DNA from: Rapidithrix thailandica
GTDB taxonomy: Bacteria; Bacteroidota; Bacteroidia; Cytophagales; Flammeovirgaceae
Direction of reading: 5' to 3'
DNA: 64,000 nt
NCBI RefSeq assembly: GCF_039710355.1
Contig: NZ_JBDKWZ010000011.1
Location: 124,001-188,000 of the forward strand
Part shown: positions 1-9,007 of the stretch, piece after piece
Layout: each line of letters opens with the position of its first letter
Position numbering within the stretch: the stretch's first letter is position 1
Program-made: the position numbers and the translations under genes
The notes under the pieces: generated by a model
Seen by the model: only the letters and a program-made list of their open reading frames with translations
The model's database searches: none
Told to the model about the DNA's origin: nothing

Positions 1-1152
1 TTACAAAGAATACGTTATATATGGGATGCTAAAAATGAAATGACATTCGGCCAGGCATATATAAACGGTAGCTTTAGTACGGGCATCGTAAAGCATAAGC
101 TGCTTGGAGGCCTGGACTATAACGCTAAGAGTTATGTGGCTGATTTTAGCCAAAGTCATATACTGGATAGTGTAGGTACCTTTAATATCCATAGTGACCA
201 GTACCAAAAACCCTATTTTGGTGTGGGACAATTTGATAGGAGTATTGATACTAAAGAGCGTGTAGGAGCAGGCTTTCTTTTAGAAGAAAATTTGATGTCT
301 GTTTATTTACAAGACAGGTTATCCTTTTTGAAAGAAAAACTACATATAACCCTGGCCGGGCGGTATACCTACCTAAAAAATAATAATTATGGTACGGTGT
401 CTGAAAATAAAAAAATTACTCCCAGGTTTGGGCTAAACTATGCTGTTACTGACCGTACTAATCTCTATGCATTGTATGACCAGTCCTTCGTTCCCCAAAC
501 CGGAAGGCTTCGGCATGGAGGTGAAATAAAACCCTTAACGGGTAATAATGTCGAATTCGGAATCAAAAAAGATTGGCGTAATCGAAAATGGAACACGACT
601 CTCTCTCTTTACCGGATTACAAAGAATAATCAGGTGTCCAATGATCCGGATAATATCGGGGGTGAGAACTATGTTTTACAATTTGGGCAAACCAGAACAC
701 AGGGAGTTGAATTCGATATAAAAGGGGAGCTTCTTACCGGATTGAATGCCCTTGCCAATTATGCATTTACCGAATCGGTCATCACAAAATCAACGACACA
801 ATTCGAGAAGGGGACTTTTGTGCCTGGGTACACAAAACATACGATCAACACCTGGCTTAACTACCGAATCCAAAAGGGGAGTCTAAAAAAAATAAGTGTG
901 TCTGCCGGTATGATGTATATGTTGGACAGGAGGACCTGGTGGAATGGTGATTTTAAAGGGGAAGACTTACCGGATTACTTTCGCCTGGATGCTGCTGTAT
1001 CATGGAATTCTCAAAAAACACGGATAGCGTTAAACGTATACAATGTCCTGAATAAAGACCTCTACAATGGAGGCCACCATTCAAGTGGTTGGTATTATTG
1101 GCGGCCTGAATCTCCAAGAAATATCAGGTTAAACCTTACCTATAATTTTTAA
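1..1152 (+). CDS. TonB-dependent siderophore receptor, 3' part
   Basis: C-terminal part of an outer-membrane beta-barrel receptor; the frame is open to the left edge, so the plug and TonB box are outside the window. The visible 384 codons show alternating aromatic/polar strands, the FpvA/FhuA-like stretch around LYALYDQSFVPQTG, a late segment NVYNVLNKDLYNGG typical of siderophore receptors, and a terminal Phe (NLTYNF) that fits the barrel-assembly signal. It is followed after 57 bases by a binding lipoprotein, a permease and an ATPase, so it is probably the outer-membrane gate of one ferric-chelate uptake operon. The substrate cannot be told from the sequence. Confidence 0.88.
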   Translation, partial: LQRIRYIWDAKNEMTFGQAYINGSFSTGIVKHKLLGGLDYNAKSYVADFSQSHILDSVGTFNIHSDQYQKPYFGVGQFDRSIDTKERVGAGFLLEENLMSVYLQDRLSFLKEKLHITLAGRYTYLKNNNYGTVSENKKITPRFGLNYAVTDRTNLYALYDQSFVPQTGRLRHGGEIKPLTGNNVEFGIKKDWRNRKWNTTLSLYRITKNNQVSNDPDNIGGENYVLQFGQTRTQGVEFDIKGELLTGLNALANYAFTESVITKSTTQFEKGTFVPGYTKHTINTWLNYRIQKGSLKKISVSAGMMYMLDRRTWWNGDFKGEDLPDYFRLDAAVSWNSQKTRIALNVYNVLNKDLYNGGHHSSGWYYWRPESPRNIRLNLTYNF

Positions 1153-1209
1153 CATACTTATGGTAAAAGCAACGGTGTTTCAGGATAGTACTACCCATCA
1201 CCAGAAAAT

Positions 1210-2088
1210 ATGAAGAACTCTAAATTAATGATACTACTCGTTTCCTTTCTCACTTTTTCTTGCGCTCAATCAGTTAAAACACCTCCTAAAGAAAAGTACA
1301 ACAGGGTGATGGTGCTCGGTCAGAACCCATTAGAGATACTTCTGGATTTAGGGTTAAAAGACAAAATTGCCGGTATCGCCTATCTGGATAATGAGAATGT
1401 TTTTAAACATTACCCAGGATTACCTGTACTGTCTTTGGGATGGCCCAATAAGGAAAGTGTCTTGTCTCTCCAGCCTGATGCGATCGTTGCTTTGGAGTCT
1501 GCTTTTAAGCATCAACGGATTGGTAATGAGGGATTTTGGAGGGAGAGAGGCGCGGAAATCTGTGTTGTCGATAACTATAATTCGGACAAAAACTTTAATA
1601 ATTATTATAAAGATTTAGAAACTGTAGGAGCACTCTTTGGCATCAAGCATACGTCAGACTCCATCGTTGACAATCTAAAAAAAGTCGCAGAAAAGTATAC
1701 CCAAATAAAAAATATCCGGATGCAAAAAGTCTTGCATTTATCCTATACGGGGATGTCCGGCCAATTCTATTATTATCCTCCTTCTATGTGCTTGCTTGAT
1801 GAGATCGTTGACAATTGCGGAGGGGAATATATAAACCTTGGCATCAACTACTTTATTATGCCTTTAGAAACGATTATGAAAGTAAATCCGGATAAAATAA
1901 TCCTTACCCGGTTCAGAAAAAGGAAAGATGAGGATGTGATCGCCCAAATAATTAAAAATCCGCACCTCAAATATGTAAAGGCCGTTAAGCAGCAAGAAAT
2001 TATCGAGGTGGATTATACCCGTGCCATTCGAGGTACTACTGAAATGGAAGCTATTTATCTCTCAATATCAAACTTTCTTAAGCGATGA
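1210..2088 (+). CDS. FecB/BtuF-type periplasmic binding lipoprotein
   Basis: 292-aa substrate-binding protein of an iron-siderophore/cobalamin ABC importer. The N-terminus is a lipoprotein signal with lipobox LTFSC (Cys about residue 18), so it is membrane-anchored. The body has the class III binding-protein pattern: an N-lobe with the ILLDLGLKDKIAGI motif, PDAIVALES in the middle, and a C-lobe ending in a region with KVNPDKIIL. Its stop overlaps the start of the permease gene by four bases (ATGA), which indicates translational coupling. It should hand the ligand from the upstream TonB receptor to the permease. Whether the ligand is a ferric siderophore or another chelate is not visible. Confidence 0.88.
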   Translation: MKNSKLMILLVSFLTFSCAQSVKTPPKEKYNRVMVLGQNPLEILLDLGLKDKIAGIAYLDNENVFKHYPGLPVLSLGWPNKESVLSLQPDAIVALESAFKHQRIGNEGFWRERGAEICVVDNYNSDKNFNNYYKDLETVGALFGIKHTSDSIVDNLKKVAEKYTQIKNIRMQKVLHLSYTGMSGQFYYYPPSMCLLDEIVDNCGGEYINLGINYFIMPLETIMKVNPDKIILTRFRKRKDEDVIAQIIKNPHLKYVKAVKQQEIIEVDYTRAIRGTTEMEAIYLSISNFLKR

Positions 2089-3083
2089 AATGGGTACGAA
2101 CAATTTTAATACTATTTGTGATATTGCTATTCTTATCCGTAGTGACTTTAAAGATGGGGCAAATAGAGATATCGATCACACAAATACTGGATTCTTTCTG
2201 GATACGGAGCGGTTACGATTTAATCACTGATGTTATTATAAACCTGCGTTTGCCAAGAGTAATCTTTGCTATCTTATCAGGGGCAGGTTTAGCTTTATGC
2301 GGATATATCATGCAAGCCTCTATTCAAAACCCGCTTGCAGACCCTTATGTATTGGGTATATCTTCGGGTGCTTCACTAGGCGCTTCATTAGCAATCGTAC
2401 TCAATATTTCTTTAGGAAGTCTTATCGGAGATCATTTGATCATTTCAATATTTGCTTTTCTTGGCTCCTTTATGACCATGGTATTGGTAAACCTGACTTC
2501 TAATTATAAGGGAAATGCGACAACCGAAAGGATCATTTTGTCGGGAGTGATTGCCAATTCACTTTGTATCGCCTTAACCAACCTGATGATGTATTTGGCC
2601 AAAGATGCCGAAAGTGTAAGGAATATAACCTTTTGGACTATGGGGAGCCTATCCGGCATTTCCTGGACACAAGTCAATCTATTAACAGTAGCTACCATGA
2701 TCTCGGTTATTTTCTTTTTGACGCAGTATCGCGCGCTAAATCTGATTAGTCTGGGAGACGAAGCGGCAGCTAGTTTGGGGATTAATGTACGGAAGAAAAG
2801 AAATATATATATCCTTGCTGTTACCTTCCTTACCGGGGTTATTGTCTCGCAATGCGGGATCATTGGGTTTGTCGGTCTTGTAGTACCTCATGCTGTGCGT
2901 AAAGTTTGCAGGACTTCTAGTAGCCACATACTGCCTATAGTACTCCTGAGCGGGAGTGTCTTTATGTTATTTGTTGATGCCTTGTCGCGAAGTATTCTTG
3001 TTCATCAAGAAGTTCCGATAGGCATTGTCACCTCACTCATAGGGGCACCCGTTTTTTTATTCATATTTATCAAAAGGAAATAG
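2085..3083 (+). CDS. FecCD-family iron-chelate ABC permease
   Basis: 332-aa integral membrane protein with about nine to ten hydrophobic helices. Family landmarks are LRLPRVIFAILSGAGLALCG near residue 50, NPLADPYVLGISSGASLGA near 80, and the cytoplasmic coupling region GIIGFVGLVVPHAVRK near 270. These are the signature segments of the FecCD/BtuC family, which forms a homodimeric channel with an ATPase. It overlaps the binding-protein gene by four bases and is four bases from the ATPase start, so the three genes form a tight operon. The length is normal for the family. Confidence 0.92.
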   Translation: MKWVRTILILFVILLFLSVVTLKMGQIEISITQILDSFWIRSGYDLITDVIINLRLPRVIFAILSGAGLALCGYIMQASIQNPLADPYVLGISSGASLGASLAIVLNISLGSLIGDHLIISIFAFLGSFMTMVLVNLTSNYKGNATTERIILSGVIANSLCIALTNLMMYLAKDAESVRNITFWTMGSLSGISWTQVNLLTVATMISVIFFLTQYRALNLISLGDEAAASLGINVRKKRNIYILAVTFLTGVIVSQCGIIGFVGLVVPHAVRKVCRTSSSHILPIVLLSGSVFMLFVDALSRSILVHQEVPIGIVTSLIGAPVFLFIFIKRK

Positions 3084-3087
3084 AGTC

Positions 3088-3852
3088 ATGATGATTAATG
3101 TAGAGGACTTAACAATAAAAATTAAGGAAAAAACGATTCTCGAAAATATTTCTTTTAAGGTTTTACCAGGGCAATTTGTAGGGATCATAGGTTCAAATGG
3201 AAGCGGGAAATCCACTTTGATTAAAAGTTTGTATAAGATATTAGAACCTTCTTCTGGGAGCATACTTTTCAACAAAAAAAACATTTCCGGGATGTCACAT
3301 GCGGAATTAGCTAAACACGTTGCTGTTGTAGGGCAATTCAATAGGACTGACCTGGATTTTTCAGTGAGAGAATTTGTAGTGATGGGCAGGTACCCTCATA
3401 AGAAAAGATATGAACGGATGAACCGTGAGGATTATACAATCGTAGAGCAAACTTTAAACCTATTGGAGATAAGGGATTATCAGGATAGAAAGATATCAAG
3501 CTTATCAGGAGGGGAAAAACAAAGAGTTGTTGTGGCGCGTGCTCTGACACAACAGCCTAAGTGCTTGATTTTAGATGAACCTACAAATCATTTGGATATT
3601 AAATATCAACTGCAGCTTTTTAAACAATTAAAAAAACTACCTATCACGATAATCATGAGTATTCATGATATAGCATTTGCCTATAATTTTTTTGATCGGA
3701 TATTGGTTCTGGTTAAGGGAAGGCTTCTGATGACAGGAACCCCCGAAGAAGTCATTACGCCTCAAACCATTAAGCAAATGTTTGATGTCAATGCTCATTT
3801 AATTCCTTGTGAAAGCCAAAATAAGACAGCTGTGATTTATGAAGATGATTAA
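3088..3852 (+). CDS. FecE/FhuC-type ABC transporter ATPase
   Basis: 254-aa ATP-binding subunit that powers the FecCD-type permease encoded just upstream. Walker A is GSNGSGKST (about residues 36-44), the signature is LSGGEKQR (about 139-146), Walker B is CLILDEPTNHLD (about 159-170) and the switch His is in SIHD. All catalytic motifs are intact. There are two adjacent ATG codons at 3088 and 3091. It is the last gene of the uptake operon; downstream there are about 285 bases without a gene before the convergent HsdR-N-like gene. Confidence 0.92.
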   Translation: MMINVEDLTIKIKEKTILENISFKVLPGQFVGIIGSNGSGKSTLIKSLYKILEPSSGSILFNKKNISGMSHAELAKHVAVVGQFNRTDLDFSVREFVVMGRYPHKKRYERMNREDYTIVEQTLNLLEIRDYQDRKISSLSGGEKQRVVVARALTQQPKCLILDEPTNHLDIKYQLQLFKQLKKLPITIIMSIHDIAFAYNFFDRILVLVKGRLLMTGTPEEVITPQTIKQMFDVNAHLIPCESQNKTAVIYEDD

Positions 3853-4137
3853 TCCGGTAATGACTTAAGACATGTTTTAAATGGCTAACGGGCTTTCAAT
3901 ACAATTGAAAAAGTTGTTGACCCCTGTGATACAGGTTGCAGTCGGCCGTTATTCATCCTTATTCATAAAAGGTGTGTTGAATTTGATCGCGTTACGAGTG
4001 TATTGCTTTTGAAGGGGGTAGGATTAGCGAAAGGGGAGAATTCCTTTTTAAAAGAGGATCTAAAAAAATAGAGGTCAGCTTGCTACATGAAGTAATGCAG
4101 AAAACTGACCGGCACATATGAGGTCATAACTTGATAT

Positions 4138-5232
4138 TCAATCTTGCTTTTCGTCCACTGTATCATATAAAGAGATGATATTGGTAATTCTTTCAGCATG
4201 ATCATATATGTTATCCAGGTCTTCAATATAAATTCGTTCTTCTTTTTTATGATCATCAAATAATCCAATATATTTTTTTCCTCCGTTGAAGTGTAATCTA
4301 CAAATCGGTTTTCTATTATTATCATCTAACAATACTCCAAAGTAACTTTTTGTATCTCTGGAAAAGATCCTATCTAAGGAAACTACTTTTCTCAGAATTG
4401 CCTTGATTATCCTGAACCCTTCAGTTTCTTCGTCAGTCGTAATAATACCCTTTTTATCATTAGTCAAGATAGGTCCTTCATCATCTGTTTCAGTTTCTAC
4501 CTTAACGATGTCTTTTTCATTGTCTAAAGCGTTTTGTAAGCGAGCGCTTATCATATCACTGATTAGATATTTTGCTGCCTTTTGTACAAGTTCAGTAAAC
4601 TGTTCTTGGATTTTTTGTGTGACTCTACCTGTATAAACTTTTGTAGCAAAATATCTGACAAATTCCTCAGATGGTTCCTTCAGTTCTTTTGATAAAATTT
4701 CTCGAATTTGTTTCGAATATTTTAAATCACTTGCAGAATTAACAATGTATTCTAAATCGAACTGGTTCTTTTGGAATTTTTTCAACTCATTCACAATGTT
4801 TTCATTTAAATTTTCAAATGAAAATTCCAAAAAAGGCCGATCATCCATTTTGTTTTTTTCATCCAAGTCCGTAAAGAAACGGTAGGTAATTCCATTTGTT
4901 AATACTCCAAATCGTGTTGACGAGACATGGAAATATCGATGAAGCTGTGTATGATGTACATCCAGTACTTCATCACAATGTTTACATTCAATGATCATTA
5001 TAGGCTCTCCATCTTTCAAGATACAGTAATCAATCTTTTCACCCTTTTTGATCCCTAAATCAGCCGTAAATTCCGGCACTACTTCCAAAGGGTTAAATAC
5101 ATCATATCCAAGTGTAGAAATAAAAGGCATTACAAATGCATTTTTAGTAGCTTCTTCAGTTTGTACTTGATCTTTCATTTTCAAAATACGATCCTTTAGT
5201 TCTTCCAAGCGGTCAATGAAATCCATGGTCAT
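4138..5232 (-). CDS. HsdR N-terminal-like (PD-(D/E)XK) protein
   Basis: 364-aa protein whose first about 170 residues match the type I restriction R-subunit N-terminal domain. The nuclease-fold pattern is visible as an Asp in GEKIDYCI and the E-x-K in IIECKH, preceded by GYDVFNP. It lacks the helicase motor of a real HsdR (usually about 1000 aa), and no HsdM or HsdS gene is nearby, so it is a stand-alone form that is common in Bacteroidota and other bacteria. The C-terminal half is charged, contains a run of acidic residues (ETETDDEG) and ends in a small beta-rich region. DNA or RNA cleavage is possible but not shown. ATG at 5226 is an alternative start. Confidence 0.8.
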   Translation of the reverse strand: MTMDFIDRLEELKDRILKMKDQVQTEEATKNAFVMPFISTLGYDVFNPLEVVPEFTADLGIKKGEKIDYCILKDGEPIMIIECKHCDEVLDVHHTQLHRYFHVSSTRFGVLTNGITYRFFTDLDEKNKMDDRPFLEFSFENLNENIVNELKKFQKNQFDLEYIVNSASDLKYSKQIREILSKELKEPSEEFVRYFATKVYTGRVTQKIQEQFTELVQKAAKYLISDMISARLQNALDNEKDIVKVETETDDEGPILTNDKKGIITTDEETEGFRIIKAILRKVVSLDRIFSRDTKSYFGVLLDDNNRKPICRLHFNGGKKYIGLFDDHKKEERIYIEDLDNIYDHAERITNIISLYDTVDEKQD

Positions 5233-5492
5233 AAAAAAATTAAAGGTTATATATTATACTTAATGAGATTTCCTTTATTAGTCCATTCGCTTCTAATGAT
5301 GCTTTACTTCCTTAAAAAAATCATATAATGACCTTCTTAAAGTGTATCTAAGATTAAGTTAATAAAAATAACTATTTATGTGTGTTTTTTTTGAGATGTA
5401 ATTATTGCGGAGTCAATGACGATATTTTGTAGTTCAAACTGAAACTTAGATATAACCCGTTGTTAGTGGTAGTGAATACGTAAATAAACATC

Positions 5493-6038
5493 TTAACCCT
5501 GATGCTTATCAAGCAATGATACAACAATCTTTTGGAGGCGAAGTACAGGTGCCTGGCTTCTGAATAGTTGGCTTTCCATGATGGCATTTTCAAATAAAGA
5601 ATACACCTGGTAAGCCAATTCGGAATCTTCCAGTTCCGAAGCAAAAAACTTTTGAAGTTCCAATTTATGGTATTGCAGGGCTTCAAAAATCTTCGTCTTT
5701 TGCGGAGGGGTTTCCGAGAGCATATTCAGAAAACTGCAGCCTCTGAAATCGTTTTTTAAATTGTCGTCAATGATCGCATCGAAGGCCGCAATGACTTTAT
5801 TGGGCTTGTCCCTTAAAAATGCCCGGAAGTCTTGTTCCCATTTCCGGTGGCGTTCTTTCAGGTAGGCAATGCAAAGGTCGTCTTTGGTAGGAAAATGATA
5901 ATAAAGACTGGCTTTGGCCACCTTTGCCTCCGCAATCACTTGGTTGATTCCGGTAGCATTATACCCTTGCTTGTGAAATAGCGCAGTGGCAATATGTAAG
6001 ATTTTTTCCCGGGTGGATACTTTGTCTTCTTTTTTCAC
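5493..6038 (-). CDS. TetR/AcrR-family transcriptional regulator
   Basis: 181-aa repressor. The N-terminal helix-turn-helix runs from TREKILHIATALF to VAKASLYYHFPTKDDL (residues 9-55), followed by an all-helical ligand/dimer domain. It lies directly downstream of the alpha/beta hydrolase gene on the same strand. Two perfect 6-4-6 inverted repeats upstream of that hydrolase are likely binding sites, one of them over the promoter. The natural arrangement would be a repressor controlling a neighbouring hydrolase in response to a small molecule. The ligand is unknown. Confidence 0.87.
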   Translation of the reverse strand: MKKEDKVSTREKILHIATALFHKQGYNATGINQVIAEAKVAKASLYYHFPTKDDLCIAYLKERHRKWEQDFRAFLRDKPNKVIAAFDAIIDDNLKNDFRGCSFLNMLSETPPQKTKIFEALQYHKLELQKFFASELEDSELAYQVYSLFENAIMESQLFRSQAPVLRLQKIVVSLLDKHQG

Positions 6039-6059
6039 AATATGTTTGTTAAATCACAG

Positions 6060-6089
6060 AACCGGGCAAATCGTAGGATTCGCCCGGTT
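6060..6089 (-). terminator. hairpin after the alpha/beta hydrolase gene
   Basis: Stem AACCGGGC (6060-6067) pairs with GCCCGGTT (6082-6089); a mismatch and four more base pairs (AATC/GATT) extend it inwards. It sits just after the hydrolase stop and before the TetR start. The U-tract is weak, so it may attenuate rather than fully stop transcription. Confidence 0.45.
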
Positions 6090-6111
6090 AAAGTTAGTAT
6101 TAATACAGGAT

Positions 6112-7056
6112 TTATTTCACATTTCGCATAAATGAGCGAATGTTTGCAATGATTTCCTCCCCGAATTCTTCCAAGGCAAAGTGTCCGGTATCGTAAATAT
6201 GATAGTCAATTTCTTTCACATCCTTTTTGTAGGCTTCCGCACCTGCTTCCGGAAAGAATTCGTCATTTTTTCCCCATGTAATCAACAAAGGGGGCTGGTG
6301 GACTCGCAAATACTTTTGCCATTCAGGATACAAAGCCACATTGTTTCTATAATCGTAAAAAAGATCCAGTTGAGCCTTGTGGTTGCCCGGGCGTGATATT
6401 TTCAGAAAGTCCAGGTTCCAATTGTCCGGATTGATAGCCTGAGGGTTTTGTGTACCATGCGTATATTGCCACTTAATTCCTTCAAGTGTGAACGCTTCAA
6501 GTGCTGCTCTTTCATTTTCCGGTGAACGGTCTTTCCAAAGTCGTTTTAGCGTTGCCCAAGCGGTTCCCAAGCCTTCTTCATAAGCATTTCCGTTTTGTAC
6601 AATCAAGGCCTTTACTCTCTCTGGATGGGCTGTAGCGATGCGATAGCCGATAGGAGCCCCGTAATCTTGCACCATAAGGGTGTATTCATCCAATGACAAG
6701 CTTTCCAGGAATTTATCCATAATGGAGGCCAAATGATCAAAGGAATATGTGAATTGTTCCGGTGAAGGGTATTCACTTTCTCCAAAGCCGGGATAATCCG
6801 GAGCAATGAGATGGTATTCATCCGATAGTTTGTCCAACACTTCTCGGTACATATGTGAAGACGTAGGAAACCCGTGTAATAGGACGATGGTTTTGTTTTT
6901 AGGATCTCCGGCTTCCCGGTAAAAGATGTTGAGCCCTTCTACTTTTTGGAATTTAAATTTAGTTTTTGTCATGATCTGATCGTCTTGTTGGGTCTTATGG
7001 GTTGATTTTGTGCAACTTGTGAATTGCATTAAACAAATTAAAAGTAAAGTTTTCAT
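6112..7056 (-). CDS. alpha/beta hydrolase, haloalkane dehalogenase/epoxide hydrolase-like
   Basis: 314-aa hydrolase with an N-terminal lipoprotein-type signal ending in FTSC, so it is probably exported and lipid-anchored; an internal Met (MTKTKFKF) would give a cytosolic form. The oxyanion region is HGFPTSSHMYRE. The nucleophile elbow is VQDYGAP, with Asp in place of Ser, as in haloalkane dehalogenases and epoxide hydrolases. The catalytic His is in YDTGHFALEE near the C-terminus. It is preceded by a TAnnTTTG promoter overlapped by a perfect inverted repeat and followed by a TetR gene, suggesting substrate-induced expression. The actual substrate cannot be read from sequence. Confidence 0.85.
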   Translation of the reverse strand: MKTLLLICLMQFTSCTKSTHKTQQDDQIMTKTKFKFQKVEGLNIFYREAGDPKNKTIVLLHGFPTSSHMYREVLDKLSDEYHLIAPDYPGFGESEYPSPEQFTYSFDHLASIMDKFLESLSLDEYTLMVQDYGAPIGYRIATAHPERVKALIVQNGNAYEEGLGTAWATLKRLWKDRSPENERAALEAFTLEGIKWQYTHGTQNPQAINPDNWNLDFLKISRPGNHKAQLDLFYDYRNNVALYPEWQKYLRVHQPPLLITWGKNDEFFPEAGAEAYKKDVKEIDYHIYDTGHFALEEFGEEIIANIRSFMRNVK

Positions 7057-7072
7057 GGATTTAACAGATTTA

Positions 7073-7088
7073 TACAGATAGGTCTGTA
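7073..7088. promoter_or_regulatory. inverted-repeat operator candidate 1
   Basis: Perfect 6-4-6 inverted repeat TACAGA-TAGG-TCTGTA, 17 bases upstream of the hydrolase start in its 5' leader. It has the same geometry and core (AGA...TCT) as the second site at 7185-7200, which points to one regulator, most simply the adjacent TetR protein. Confidence 0.5.
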
Positions 7089-7160
7089 TGATTTATATTT
7101 AAAAGAATACCCTTACTAAGAAATAAGGGTGATATTGAATTAGGTTGATCAACTTGTGAG

Positions 7161-7200
7161 CAAAGGTATTGAGAATTTTTTATCCAGACAAGTCTGTCTG
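7161..7200 (-). promoter_or_regulatory. hydrolase promoter with overlapping operator
   Basis: On the minus strand a Bacteroidota -7 box TACCTTTG occupies 7161-7168, and a TTG lies 20 bases upstream as a -33 element. This TTG is inside a perfect 6-4-6 inverted repeat, CAGACA-AGTC-TGTCTG as read on the plus strand (7185-7200). A bound dimer would block the -33 region, which is a classical repressor layout. Confidence 0.55.
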
Positions 7201-7245
7201 AAAATTTAAATATGATTTATGCATTATCTTTGGAAGAGGGGGGAA

Positions 7246-7692
7246 TTAAGGTTGATTTTTTAATTCCTTAGCCAACTCATGAATGGCCTTATTGGTTTTG
7301 TCAAAATAGCTTGCGATAATTTGCAAGTCATCTTCCGAAAATTGCTGGTAGACTTCAGTTAATTTTTCTTGCAGGCGGGTAAACATTGGACCAAACACCT
7401 GGAAAGATTTTTCCTGATCCGGAACAATCAGTACTTTTCGTCTGTCTTTTGGGTCTTTTTCTCTGTTTACAAATCCTCGCTTTTCAAGACGATCGATCAC
7501 ACCGGTAATGGCTCCGGTGGTCAAGCCGGTTAAAATAGCAAGCTCTCCGGCTGTCATTTTAAAGTAATGTGTGAAGTGATGCTTCAATCGAAGAGATAAT
7601 AGGGTAGAGGGTACATTTGAGAATGAGGACAAGCCTTTTGTAAAAACTATTTTGTACGAATATACTTTCACTGAAAGTAAACATTCAATCAC
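7246..7692 (-). CDS. MarR-family regulator with aberrant N-terminus
   Basis: From the Met at 7557 the protein reads as a normal winged helix of the MarR family: MTAGELAILTGLTTGAITGV then LEKRGFVNREKDPKDRRKV, followed by the C-terminal dimer helices. The roughly 45 residues upstream do not look like the usual first helices of the family. The longest frame begins at a GTG (7692) and would cover a perfect palindrome at 7663-7679 that looks like the operator. The gene may therefore start at 7557 (103 aa) or may have lost its original 5' part. It is divergent from the 4-TM gene at 7712. Confidence 0.6.
   Translation of the reverse strand: MIECLLSVKVYSYKIVFTKGLSSFSNVPSTLLSLRLKHHFTHYFKMTAGELAILTGLTTGAITGVIDRLEKRGFVNREKDPKDRRKVLIVPDQEKSFQVFGPMFTRLQEKLTEVYQQFSEDDLQIIASYFDKTNKAIHELAKELKNQP
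7663..7679. promoter_or_regulatory. MarR-type operator palindrome
   Basis: TACTTTCA-C-TGAAAGTA is a perfect 8-1-8 palindrome lying between a MarR gene (minus strand) and the 4-TM gene that starts 33 bases downstream on the plus strand. Position and length fit an autoregulatory MarR site. It also argues that the 7692 GTG is not the true MarR start. Confidence 0.55.
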
Positions 7693-7711
7693 TTAAAGAC
7701 ACTTCAAAACC

Positions 7712-8233
7712 ATGGAAAAAATAGCAGTAAACAGGAATGTTGAAATGCATTTAAGCCTTAGCAGGGCTGATCTTTGGCTGTTTATATGTCTCTCAACGTA
7801 TTTTATAATGAATGGTGCTCAGCTGTGGGAAACGGTCATCATGACACCTGCCTGGACAGCAGCTCCTCCGGCATCCTTGGTCTTTTTTCAAGCTCCCTAT
7901 GGTTTGGATTTTAAAGTTTTTTGGATTGTCGTGCATTCGTGTCATGAGGTGATCTTTCTTCTGGCGCTTGTTTTTAACTGGAAGATCAGAGCGAGAAGGT
8001 TGCCTTTGTTAATATTGTTTGTCGTACATGTGGCCATTCGTGTTTGGACGTTGGCTTATTTTGTCCCAACCATTATTGAATTTCAACACCTACCTTTTAG
8101 CAATGCCATCGATCCGGAATTGGTAGTAAAAGCGGCTCAATGGAGGCATCTCAATTATCTGAGAGTCGGCCTGTTTTTCATCGTCAATCTTTTGTTCATT
8201 CCTGTGTTTTCACTTCAATCAACTCAACAGTGA
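7712..8233 (+). CDS. four-helix membrane protein
   Basis: 173-aa protein with four hydrophobic segments: about residues 20-40, 65-88, 97-118 and 146-165. The loop after helix 1 (NGAQLWETVIMTPAW) resembles small DUF1772/anthrone-oxygenase-like membrane proteins, but I cannot assign the family firmly. It is divergently oriented to a MarR gene with a shared operator, so it is probably the target of that regulator. Its role is unknown. Confidence 0.7.
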   Translation: MEKIAVNRNVEMHLSLSRADLWLFICLSTYFIMNGAQLWETVIMTPAWTAAPPASLVFFQAPYGLDFKVFWIVVHSCHEVIFLLALVFNWKIRARRLPLLILFVVHVAIRVWTLAYFVPTIIEFQHLPFSNAIDPELVVKAAQWRHLNYLRVGLFFIVNLLFIPVFSLQSTQQ

Positions 8234-8446
8234 ATATAGATACAATCATGCTACAATGTAGCTTGTACCCGGTCTATGGAAGAACCCAACAATGCGGTGG
8301 TTAAATCCAAGTCGGCTTATCAACCAACGAATGATCACTTGATGTCCCCCAAAAGGAAAAAGTTCTCAATCAATAAGAAAGCACCAATAAGGAGCCGTAG
8401 AAAATAGTACCGGAAGGCAGGAGGGATCAATATAAGGCAATAAATA

Positions 8447-8491
8447 AGGGGTTATCTTACTGAGAAACAAACCATGGTAAGATAAGCCCCT
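8447..8491. terminator. hairpin downstream of the cold-shock-domain gene
   Basis: AGGGGTTATCTTAC (8447-8460) pairs with GTAAGATAAGCCCCT (8477-8491) with one bulge. It lies between the convergent 4-TM gene and the cold-shock gene at 8549-9007, so it may serve both. The rest of 8234-8548 shows no gene. Confidence 0.5.
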
Positions 8492-8548
8492 ATGTTCATT
8501 CAATTGAGTTGTCCATCGTGGGGATTTGGATGGATAAGGTTGCTTACA

Positions 8549-9007
8549 TTATCGAACCAGCCTTACTTGGGTTGCAATAGGACCTTTCTCACCCATCTCT
8601 ACTTCAAAACTCACTACATCATTTTCCCTCAATTCGTCTTCATCCAGGACATTTTTTACATGCACAAAAACGCTTTCTTTTGTTTCTGAATCCTTGATAA
8701 ACCCAAAACCTTTCGACTCGTTAAAAAATGTTACAGTTCCCTTTCTTACAGGGTCAGGGGCTTCAGCAGAATCTTGTTTAGGTATGCTAATTTCGATATT
8801 CTCTTTTTTGACTTCCTGCTTCTGGTTGGGGTCAGGGGGAGTGGAGGTAATCATGCCAAACTCATCTACATAGGCAATCATGTCATCCAGATTGCTCGAT
8901 TTCTCCCTTTCCTTTTTGGCTAACCTTTTGGCCTCTTTTTCTCGCTTCTTTTTTTCTTTTTTGTTTCTTACTTCTTTTTTGTGAAATGTTTCTTGTGATC
9001 TACCCAT
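8549..9007 (-). CDS. cold-shock-domain protein with basic N-terminal extension
   Basis: 152 aa. Residues about 89-152 form a cold-shock domain with RNP1-like KGFGFI and RNP2-like VFVHV, ending in ATQVRLVR. The first about 50 residues are a Lys/Glu/Arg-rich helical stretch (KKEVRNKKEKKKREKEAKR). This two-part design is common in Bacteroidota and is thought to bind RNA. It lies 0.5 kb from a minimal Csp on the same strand but is separated from it by a repeat element and a palindromic terminator, so they are separate transcripts. Confidence 0.88.
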   Translation of the reverse strand: MGRSQETFHKKEVRNKKEKKKREKEAKRLAKKEREKSSNLDDMIAYVDEFGMITSTPPDPNQKQEVKKENIEISIPKQDSAEAPDPVRKGTVTFFNESKGFGFIKDSETKESVFVHVKNVLDEDELRENDVVSFEVEMGEKGPIATQVRLVR

